Origin: an uncultured Dehalococcoidia bacterium
GTDB taxonomy: Bacteria; Chloroflexota; Dehalococcoidia; Lucifugimonadales; CATQGZ01
DNA: 37,163 nt
NCBI GenBank assembly: GCA_958295685.1
Contig: CATQGZ010000001.1
Location: forward strand, 1-37,163
Direction: 5' to 3'
This document shows, one piece after another, positions 13,182 through 20,300 of this stretch (position 1 is its first letter; each line of letters opens with the position of its first letter). A program made the position numbers and the translations under genes. The notes beneath the pieces were generated by a model. The model ran no database searches and was not told the DNA's origin. It worked only from the letters and a program-made list of their open reading frames with translations.

Positions 13182-13288
13182 TGGATTTCGTGGGGCTGTG
13201 CGACTTTTGCCGGAGCTCCGGTGTCAACACCATCATGTTGAAGGGACGAGCAATCTGCTCGACGTGCTTCGTGGAGGGCGCGGCATGA
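13178..13288 (+). CDS. Micro zinc-ribbon protein preceding the Mre11-like gene
   Basis: 36 residues, beginning at ATG ATG. CDFCRSSGVN and ICSTCFVEG form two CxxC pairs 19 residues apart, the minimal layout of a zinc ribbon or knuckle. Its ATG overlaps the stop before it, and its TGA overlaps the ATG of the Mre11-like gene. That placement supports ATG 13285 as the start of the nuclease. Confidence 0.6.
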   Translation: MMDFVGLCDFCRSSGVNTIMLKGRAICSTCFVEGAA

Positions 13289-14559
13289 GCGGCATGTTCG
13301 TCCACACGGCAGACGTCCACCTGGGCTTCCAAAAGAAGGAGGGGCTCGCCCAACTCGAGAGGGAGATCTTTGACAACATGGTGTACTGGTGCGTGGATCA
13401 GAAGGTCGACTTCGTCCTGATGGCCGGCGACCTGTTCCACACGAACATCCCCAACATGGAGGTGCAAAAACACGCATTCTCGGCGTTCGCGGAGTTGCAC
13501 GATGCCGGCATCCCCGTGTACGCCGTGTACGGAAGCCACGACGCCTCCCCCGTGCACGGGTCCGTGATAGACCTGCTCGCGGAGGGCGGCTTCCTCAAGA
13601 ACGTCCACGCGCCGGAGAAGTTGGATGACGGCCGCATCCGGCTGGGCTTCACAATCGACCCGAAAACCAACATCAAGATCGCGGGGCTCCCAGGCCTGAA
13701 GGCGGGGCGCGAGGAGGCATACTTCAAGATGCTCGACAAGGAGTCGCTGGAAGCCGCGGCGGGCCCCAAGATATTCATGTTCCACGGCGGCTTCACCGAA
13801 ATCACCGAAGGCCACAAGGGAGACTCCATGCCCATCTCCCTCCTTCCGCGCGGCTTCGACTACTACGCGGGGGGCCACATCCACGAGACCATCAAGTCAA
13901 AGTACGGGGACGCCCCCGTGGTGTACCCCGGGCCGCCGTTCGCGGGATACCATGCCGACCTCGAGTTGAACGCCGGCGGCATGCAGAGGGGGCACATGAT
14001 CGTGCGGCACGACCACGGCAAGGTTACGGACGTGGCCGGCATCGCGTCGCGCCCGAAGGTGGAGTACCTCACGATAAAGGTGGATGCCGAGGGCAAGACG
14101 GCGAAGGCGGTCGACGAGGAGCTGATGTACAAGGTGGCCGGCGCCGTCCCGTCCGACAAGGTGGTGCTGGTCACGGTGGCCGGCGAACTCTCCGAGGGCA
14201 AGGCGGCGGACATCAACCTGATTGGGAGGGCCGACTGGCTGTACGACAAGGGCGCCATCGCCGTCGAATTAAAACACCACCGTCTCGCGTCGAAAAAGTT
14301 CGCCGTCGGCAAGGTCCAGCCGAAGGGCACCAGGAAGGAAATGGAGCGCGCCGTGTTCGCCCAGCACATGAAGGAATACAAGGGGCCCCGTCCCGAACTG
14401 ATGGGGGAGGCGGGCCTCAAGTTTGCGGCGACCGTGCTCAGGGTGCTGAGCCAAGAGAAGCGCGAAGGCGAGACAAAGGATGACTATGAGAAGCGGGTGA
14501 TCAATCCCGCCACCAAGTTGATGATGGAGCACGCCGACGAGGCGGAGAAGGCGGCATGA
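13285..14559 (+). CDS. Mre11/SbcD-like DNA exonuclease
   Basis: A 424-residue metallophosphoesterase with all the Mre11/SbcD motifs in order: HTADVHLGF (motif I), LMAGDLFHTNIPN (II), YGSHDASP (III, with GSHD where GNHD is usual), MFHGGF (IV) and GGHIHE (V). These bind two Mn ions and support 3'-5' exonuclease and hairpin endonuclease activity in recombination and end processing. The C-terminal 170 residues are helical and would carry a capping domain and a partner-binding region. No Rad50/SbcC ATPase is visible in the window; it may lie outside, or the host one may be used. ATG 13285 overlaps the preceding stop, so the frame extending to 13120 is rejected. Confidence 0.88.
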   Translation: MSGMFVHTADVHLGFQKKEGLAQLEREIFDNMVYWCVDQKVDFVLMAGDLFHTNIPNMEVQKHAFSAFAELHDAGIPVYAVYGSHDASPVHGSVIDLLAEGGFLKNVHAPEKLDDGRIRLGFTIDPKTNIKIAGLPGLKAGREEAYFKMLDKESLEAAAGPKIFMFHGGFTEITEGHKGDSMPISLLPRGFDYYAGGHIHETIKSKYGDAPVVYPGPPFAGYHADLELNAGGMQRGHMIVRHDHGKVTDVAGIASRPKVEYLTIKVDAEGKTAKAVDEELMYKVAGAVPSDKVVLVTVAGELSEGKAADINLIGRADWLYDKGAIAVELKHHRLASKKFAVGKVQPKGTRKEMERAVFAQHMKEYKGPRPELMGEAGLKFAATVLRVLSQEKREGETKDDYEKRVINPATKLMMEHADEAEKAA

Positions 14560-14810
14560 TGGCCTGCAAGGGACACTGCACGCCGGGCGCGTCGAGGCTC
14601 GAGGCGATCGGCGTAAAGATCGTGGCGGTCGGGTACAAGGGGCCGTCGGGCGTGGGGAAAAAAGGGCGGAAATTCTGCGGCGCGTGCTGCGTGGTGTACG
14701 TGGGCTTGGACGGCCGATACTGCCCGTGCTGCGGCCAGCTGGTGCGCGTGAAGTCTCGGGATTCGAAGGTGCGGAAGGCGAAGGCCGCCGAGAGGAAGGC
14801 GACGGCATGA
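14556..14810 (+). CDS. Zinc-ribbon protein, CPCC type
   Basis: 84 residues. An N-terminal Cys pair (CKGHC), then FCGACCVVYVGLDGRYCPCC followed by GQLVRVKSRDSK. The CxxC...CPCC-x4-R core and basic tail match the style of the ribbons at 2611-3315 and 17156-17332, which I associate with Nitrososphaeria. ATGA overlaps with the Mre11-like gene before and the mini Zn protein after it. Nucleic-acid binding inferred. Confidence 0.65.
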   Translation: MMACKGHCTPGASRLEAIGVKIVAVGYKGPSGVGKKGRKFCGACCVVYVGLDGRYCPCCGQLVRVKSRDSKVRKAKAAERKATA

Positions 14811-14959
14811 TCTCCGAACATTCTAAGTGCTGGAGGTGCGGCCACAATCGCGAGCAGCACCAACCCGCGGACAGGGCCGCGGGCCGGATATGGTACGGCG
14901 CCTGCCTGCCCCCGTGCGCGTGCTGGGGATTCGTCTTGGACGTGGTGTTGCAGCCATGA
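14807..14959 (+). CDS. Mini zinc-binding protein, CxxCGH...CxC type
   Basis: 50 residues. CWRCGHNREQH, then CLPPCACWGF, give the CxxCGH-x4-H ... C-x3-CxC-x2-F pattern shared with 11879-12019 and 14956-15111. The latter is its immediate neighbour, which suggests tandem duplication. ATGA overlaps on both sides. The frame that extends to 14684 overlaps the preceding gene and is rejected. Function unknown. Confidence 0.65.
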   Translation: MISEHSKCWRCGHNREQHQPADRAAGRIWYGACLPPCACWGFVLDVVLQP

Positions 14960-15111
14960 CCGACCCCGCGGCTCCGTGCAACTGCGGCCATCCGTACAAG
15001 GACCACAACTTGGGCGGGAGATGCCACGCTACCGTGCTCGCCACGCTGGACAAATACCACGACTATACACTCTGCGCCTGCGGGAATTATGTGCCGGAGG
15101 ACGGGGCATGA
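14956..15111 (+). CDS. Mini zinc-binding protein, CxCGH...CxC type
   Basis: 51 residues. CNCGHPYKDHNLGGRCH and a terminal CACGNY give CxCGH-x4-H ... C ... CxCG-x-Y, paralogous in pattern to the neighbour at 14807-14959 and to 11879-12019. ATGA overlaps on both sides. Function unknown. Confidence 0.65.
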   Translation: MTDPAAPCNCGHPYKDHNLGGRCHATVLATLDKYHDYTLCACGNYVPEDGA

Positions 15112-15308
15112 CCGACGGCCCGACCGCCGACACCCTCCAGTGCGAGGCGAACGAGATCGGCAATCTAGTCCGCGACCTCAACACAGCCATTCAGCGCGGC
15201 CACTGGGCGGAGGTTGAATCACTGTTCGAGGATGTCGAAGAGTGTGCAACGCGCGGGGTGCGATCCGCATCCGTACTCAGCGACAAGCAAGAGGAGGGGA
15301 CGGCATGA
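15108..15308 (+). CDS. Hypothetical helical micro-protein
   Basis: 66 residues (CEANEIGNLVRDLNTAIQRG, then HWAEVESLFEDVEECATRGV), probably a helical hairpin. The layout resembles the 10917-11108 product. ATGA overlaps on both sides. Function unknown. Confidence 0.55.
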   Translation: MTDGPTADTLQCEANEIGNLVRDLNTAIQRGHWAEVESLFEDVEECATRGVRSASVLSDKQEEGTA

Positions 15309-15493
15309 CCGGCGCGGACAACATCCCCGCCCAGCGGGAGATCCTCCTCACCATGTACAGGGCGGCCGTCGATGCCGCGATCAGCGGCAACGGCAAGACC
15401 CGGGAGACGGAGGTCATACTCGACATGGCGGACAAGGCGTGGTACGACTTGCTGAAACTCATACAACTAAACCGGATGGTGCAGGGGAGGTGA
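15305..15493 (+). CDS. Hypothetical helical micro-protein
   Basis: 62 residues, helical (PAQREILLTMYRAAVDAAI, then EVILDMADKAWYDLLKLIQL). It starts in a GGCATGA junction. Its stop is followed after 4 nt by the next ATG, and its last codons carry the GGAGGTGATC ribosome site of the final gene. Function unknown. Confidence 0.6.
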   Translation: MTGADNIPAQREILLTMYRAAVDAAISGNGKTRETEVILDMADKAWYDLLKLIQLNRMVQGR

Positions 15494-15497
15494 TCGC

Positions 15498-15773
15498 ATG
15501 AGTGAAAATAAAGACGAATTCGTGGTGCAGCGCGCCGGCGCGGGGGAGATGAAGCCCCGATACAGGTCGAGCGCCAAGCAGACGGCGAAGGGGGGGTTCC
15601 AGCTGGAGGCCACCGTGGAGGTGTACGACGCCCCCGAGATAGCGATGAGCAACCCGCAGGACGCGGCCGACGTGAAGCGCAAGAGCATCGGCCGGCAACT
15701 TGCCGACATAATCAAGGACACCGCTACCGAGTTGCGCAAAGACGGCCACAAACTGGTCTCCGACACCGACTAG
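15498..15773 (+). CDS. Hypothetical protein, last gene of the large operon
   Basis: 91 residues. A basic N-terminal half with a strand (GGFQLEATVEVYDAPEI) and a C-terminal amphipathic helix (SIGRQLADIIKDTATELRKD). A strong GGAGGTGATC ribosome site lies upstream, unlike the overlapping starts before it, which suggests a higher or independent translation rate. The stop TAG lies 4 nt before the first hairpin repeat. Function unknown. Confidence 0.65.
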   Translation: MSENKDEFVVQRAGAGEMKPRYRSSAKQTAKGGFQLEATVEVYDAPEIAMSNPQDAADVKRKSIGRQLADIIKDTATELRKDGHKLVSDTD

Positions 15774-15776
15774 CAC

Positions 15777-15801
15777 TTCCGCGCTTCGGCGCGGCCCCAT
15801 T
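15777..15801 (+). repeat. Hairpin direct repeat, copy 1
   Basis: A 25-nt unit whose core CCGCGCTTCGGCGCGG is a perfect 6-bp stem with a TTCG tetraloop, followed by CCCCATT and, in this copy only, GAAGG. It starts 4 nt after the stop of the last plus-strand gene. It is identical over 25 nt to 15844-15868. It could be a transcript 3'-end hairpin. With the ATTGAAGG end it also resembles a CRISPR repeat. Confidence 0.8.
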
Positions 15802-15843
15802 GAAGGAAGCATGGCAGTTGCGTCCATGTGGCCAGCGAGCCGA

Positions 15844-15868
15844 TTCCGCGCTTCGGCGCGGCCCCATT
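15844..15868 (+). repeat. Hairpin direct repeat, copy 2
   Basis: Identical to 15777-15801 over 25 nt, then diverging (ATTATTC instead of ATTGAAGG). It ends 5 nt before the stop codon of the minus-strand gene at 15873, so it lies at the 3' end of the late transcription unit. The 42 nt between copies contain a weaker hairpin, CATGG (15810-15814) with CCATG (15824-15828). Confidence 0.8.
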
Positions 15869-15872
15869 ATTC

Positions 15873-17189
15873 TCACACCTCGTAGCCGGCGCGCTCGAAG
15901 GTGGGACTGTCCATGTACGTGAGGCGGACGGTCCCGTCCCCCCCCACGTTTTTCGACGGTTTCACGTGGATGTCGTACCGCATGCGCCAAGTCGAATCGA
16001 CCCGCGCCCGAATTGAGTAGCGCATCCCATATGTTGAATCGACCCGCCCCCGCACGGAGTACTCCGCCGCCGCCGCCCGCCCCGTCACCCGTTCCCGCAC
16101 GGCGTACGCCATCCGCACCGCCGGCCCCACGATCCGCCCGATGATGTCGTACCGCATGCGCCACGGCGCCGAGTCCACCCTCTCCCTTATCCCGTACCCC
16201 GTCCGCCAAGTTGCCGCCACCTTCTCCCTTACCGCGTACCCCGTCCGCCGCGTCGCGTCCACCCTCGCCCGCACCGCGTACGCCGTCCTTATGGTGTTGT
16301 ACACGCGCCCGATGATGTCGTACCGCATCCGCGCGGCCGCCGAGTCCACCCTCTCCCTTATCGAGTATCCGGTGGCGGCGGCGGCCGACGTCACGCGCTC
16401 CCGCACCGCATACCTTGCAAGTACGGGGGCCGAGTCGACGCGCGCCCTTATGGAATACGCCATGCGCGCGGGGCGGCTGAACACGCGCCCGATGATGTTA
16501 TATTGGGTGCGGACGGCGTCCGGCGCTACCAGCCCCCTGATCGCGTAGGCGGTGCGGGCCGTCGATATGACGGGGGCCAGGATATTCCATATGAGTTCAT
16601 ACTGGTGGCTGTCCACCCTCAGGCGTATAGAATAGGGCATGCGCGCCGTCGCCGAGGCGCGCCCCCGTATGGAATACTGCATGCGTATGGCCGCCGAGGT
16701 GACGTACGGGAGCACTATTCCCATTATGTCGTATATGGTGCGCCACGTGGAATCCACCCGCCCCCTGATGGAGTAGGCCGTGGCCGCCGCCGTCGATTCC
16801 GCGCGCCCCCTTATCGCATATGCGGTATCCGCCCCCGCGTCCACCCTGCCCCTTATCGAGTAGGCGGTATCCGCCAGCGCGTCCACGCGGCCGCGGACGG
16901 CATACTGGGTCTTGGCAAGGGAATCGACCAGTCCCCGTATCACATACTCGGTCGCGACGGCGGCCGAATCGACCCTGCCCCGTATGGCGTACTCCATGGA
17001 GACGACCGCCGAATCGACCCTGCCCCGGACGGCATACTGCATCTTGGCGGGCGCCGAGGTGGTGGTGGATATGGGGGGCGTCGAGGAGGCGTACCCCAGG
17101 ACGCCGGCGCTCATCCTGCGGCCGTAACCCAGCAGGCCTATCGAGTTGGTCGTCCCTACCGCCTCCGCGAACGGGCCCGCAGGCGGCAC
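15873..17189 (-). CDS. Repeat-built fibre protein with about 25 units of 14-15 residues
   Basis: A 438-residue protein, last in the late operon. From about residue 50 to 415 it is a chain of units of the form x-Y-(A/S)-(I/V)-R-x-R-V-D-S-x4, for example TAYSIRGRVDSTWR. About every fourth unit is a variant such as MRYDIIGRV. A short unique C-terminus follows (GGDGTVRLTYMDSPTFERAG). The regular aromatic, Ile/Val and Arg positions suggest a beta-solenoid or fibrous shaft. The position after the giant fibre gene supports a tail-fibre or virion-surface role. The start is GTG 17189, which overlaps the zinc-ribbon gene by 34 nt; ATG 17114 is the alternative. No similar family is recognised. Confidence 0.7.
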   Translation of the reverse strand: MPPAGPFAEAVGTTNSIGLLGYGRRMSAGVLGYASSTPPISTTTSAPAKMQYAVRGRVDSAVVSMEYAIRGRVDSAAVATEYVIRGLVDSLAKTQYAVRGRVDALADTAYSIRGRVDAGADTAYAIRGRAESTAAATAYSIRGRVDSTWRTIYDIMGIVLPYVTSAAIRMQYSIRGRASATARMPYSIRLRVDSHQYELIWNILAPVISTARTAYAIRGLVAPDAVRTQYNIIGRVFSRPARMAYSIRARVDSAPVLARYAVRERVTSAAAATGYSIRERVDSAAARMRYDIIGRVYNTIRTAYAVRARVDATRRTGYAVREKVAATWRTGYGIRERVDSAPWRMRYDIIGRIVGPAVRMAYAVRERVTGRAAAAEYSVRGRVDSTYGMRYSIRARVDSTWRMRYDIHVKPSKNVGGDGTVRLTYMDSPTFERAGYEV

Positions 17190-17332
17190 CCGCAGCAGGG
17201 GCAGTAGCGCGCGACCGTCTGAAGCACGCGGTCGCAGGGCATGCAGTAGTGCCAGCCGTCCCTGTACGGGGTGTTAGACGACTGCTTGCGGAACGGCTCG
17301 ACGGAGCACGCGCCGGTGCACCGGTGGGTCAC
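17156..17332 (-). CDS. Zinc-ribbon micro-protein of thaumarchaeal type
   Basis: 58 residues. The GTG at 17332 overlaps the TGA of the giant fibre gene (GTGA). The order is CTGAC, then YRDGWHYCMPC, then YCPCCGCRLRARSRRR at the end: two CxxC-type pairs plus the LRxxxR basic tail. It is the best full-length match in this window to the short ribbons I associate with Nitrososphaeria, and shares the YxDGWxxC...CPCC...LR frame with the gene at 3315. An odd neighbour for fibre genes; it may regulate late expression or be carried along. Confidence 0.7.
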   Translation of the reverse strand: MTHRCTGACSVEPFRKQSSNTPYRDGWHYCMPCDRVLQTVARYCPCCGCRLRARSRRR

Positions 17333-20300
17333 TCGCGGCCGCCGCTCCAGTCGGTGGAGACCGTGGCGGCGCGGCGGGTGAACGTCAGTATGGTCTCCCC
17401 GCCCTCGATGAACGACGTGCGCTCGGCGGTCGTGTGCATTTGGGCGCGGTTTATCCTGTCGATGAACCGTATCCTGTCGAGCATGTACCTCTGCCCGTCC
17501 ACCTCCACCTTGAGATCCCAGAGGTAGGCGCGGTTCTGCTGGCCGACCGTGCCGCCCTCCACCTTGAGCATTATGGAATTGAAGGGGGCGCGCTGCGGAT
17601 CCGTGAGGGCGAGGGACACGGCGCGCTGGGCGGCCTGCGCCCCGTGCGGGACCGTCGTGCTCAGCACGCTCGTGGCCCCCGTGTCCGTAGTGCCGTCCAA
17701 GTCCGTTCCCACGTACAGCGTGGCGGTCATGGCGGCCTGCGCCCTCGTCCCCGAGTCAAAGTCCTCCCCGTCGGGGCGCTTCCATTGCAGGCTGGCGCTT
17801 ATCGAAATGTCCTGCGTGGGATTCACCGAGGGGAACGTCCACACGGCGCGGCGGATCTCCCCCGTCTGGTGGATGGCGCCGCTCCGCTGCACGAACGCCC
17901 CGTCCGCGGCAAAGTCGTCGTCCGTGGCACTCGCCCCGTTGGTGGCCCCCTCCCCCTTGGTGCCGTCGTACGTGGGCAGGATGATCCGATACGGTGGCAG
18001 GAAGTCGCTGGCCGGCATGCGGGACGATACTTTAACGTCGAGGTTGCTCAGGTCGATGGCGGAGAGGTCGGCGCGGAAGTCGGCCAGCGTCGCCTCGTGG
18101 CGCGTCACCCACTCTATCGACGTGATGACTATCCGGAGGTACTCGTTGGCGTTCCTGACTTTGGCCCCGACGGTGAACGAGACGTCGGTCAGCGTGAACG
18201 CGGCGGTGTGCGCCATGTCGTACTCTATGGTGTATGCGGGGCCGAGGCCGGCAGTCGGGGCCAGCACGGAGACGGGGTGCGAGGCTACCATGTGGCCGAG
18301 GGCGCGCCGTTCGGGGATGGGCGCGGTCGGGGCATCCCAGTCCCAGCGGATGTCCGGATCGACGTACCTGGTCTCTCCGGTCAGCGCCTGGCACTGCACG
18401 GTAACCTTCAGGACGGTGCGGTCGCCGGACTCGGGCGTGACCGTCTTTGCGGCGAAACCCTCCAAGGAGAGGGTGCCCGCGATGTTGTAGGACTCCCCGG
18501 ACGTGTCCACGCGGACGTCGAACCGCAAGTTGCCCGCGTCCACCGCGTACTCCGTCCCCGGGTCTATCCCCGACCAGATGTTCGCCGTGGAGGTGGTGCG
18601 CGGGATGTCCTGGAGCCGCGTGTCCACCTGCAACAGTTCGTCGATGGGCAGCGATTTCAGTTGTCGGCCCAGCGCCTTCACGTCCGCCTCCATCTCATCG
18701 AGGCGCGGTTCGAGCGTGGCGTCCGTAGCCTGCGCCGCCGCCGCTCCCAGCGCGGCCTGGAATTCCGCGTTGCGGGCCATCTGCTGCCCCGCCGCCGCGA
18801 GTTCGGACGGCGGCGGCTGGAACGGGTTGGTGAGCGGATCTATCGTGACGAAGTAATCACTGGCAGTCGACGGAGTGTACCGTGTCGCGTCGTCGGCCCC
18901 CAGCACGTACAGCCCCCACGAGGCGAGTTTGCGCAGTTTGGTAAGTTCCACGGCCTCCAGGTTGGCCACCGTGGGCTGGCGCCCGATGGTGATCCACGCC
19001 AGGTTCCAGCGCATGCGGTTCGCGTGGATGTCGTAGGCGCGTCCCCCTCCCGTGTAGGCGTGGGTCGCTTCCAGCGCGGCGCGCGATCCCATGCGGCGAT
19101 CGAACACCGCGCGCGTGAGTGCCTGGTCGCCCGACAGCGTGACGTTCCCGAGCCGGAGCACGTGCGGCGTCACCGACTTGTCAAAGTAGACGTTGCCGTT
19201 GTAGTTGCTCGTGCGGAGTTCGTGGTAGGCGAGGACCCGCACGTTCATGTCGTCGCTGATGTCCACGTTGGGGTTGCGCGGCAGTTCGATGTCGAGTTCG
19301 GCCACGTCCGCCGCGCTGATGGTATAATGGCGGTAGTCGTACCCGTTGCGCTTCGCCGTTATCTCCACCGTGCTCGTCGGCGGGACGGGTATTCGGGTCT
19401 CGGACACGGTAGGGTCCGGCGCCACCCAGTTCAGCGTGGTGCCGCCGTCGGAGTCCCACACTACCGCGGTGCCGGTTCCCCCGAGTTTGAGCAGGATGGA
19501 CTTGCCGCTGGCGTCCTCGTAGCCGATCCCTATCTTGCCCCGCGTGGTGCCGGAGCCGGCGACGGAGACGGTCCCCGTCGTCCGGATCGACCGGAACTTC
19601 GAGCCGGCCCGCAGGTCGCCGTTCGTGCCCACCACCAGGTTGTACGCCCCGAGGTCGAGTATGGTGCCGTCGGCGTTGGCCACCATGGTGGCCCGCGTCG
19701 GGTGCACCTCGGATCCGGCCTGGGTCTTTTCCCATTTCAGGTAGTCGTACAGCGCGTCCAGCAGGCGGAGCGTCGTTATCGTGATGGTGTCCGTCACGTG
19801 GTTGATGGCTATGCCCAGGTAGGCGGCCACCAGCAGCATGTCGGTCTGGGTGACGGAGGGGTCGTCCACGTACGTGACGCTGGTTTCCAGGACCGTGTCC
19901 GACTTGCACGTAACGTTGAGGGCCGCCTGCAGGTGGCGGTACGAGTCGCCATAAAACGGCATGATGTCCGTGTTGTTGTTGTTGAGTCCCCGGTACTTGA
20001 ACGGCTTGGCCACCAGGGGGTTCGGCTGCACGGGGTTGCCGCTCCCCGGCCGGTCGTTGTACACCTTGCTTGCCAGCAATACGGCGTCGTCCCCGACGAA
20101 CTCGCAGATGCCGAGGTTATTGGACACCCGCGAGCCGCTTTTCTGGACGTTGTATATGACTGCCGCCGACGGCTGGCCGCCGAGCGGCGGGGAGCCGAAC
20201 GTGTTCTTGGCAAGCCAGTTGTCGGGATTGGTGGGCATCGCGTCGGAGAACCTGCCGTCGATGAAATCGTTGTAGTGAAAGCGCACGCCCTGGATGGGGT

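Noticed and set aside
15777..15801. Bacterial-type intrinsic terminator
   Set aside because: The strong stem is followed by CCCCATT rather than a T tract, and archaeal termination relies on T-rich runs; listed as a hairpin repeat instead.
16141..16548. 135-residue plus-strand frame with repeats
   Set aside because: Complementary reading of the 14-15 residue repeats of the minus-strand gene at 15873-17189.
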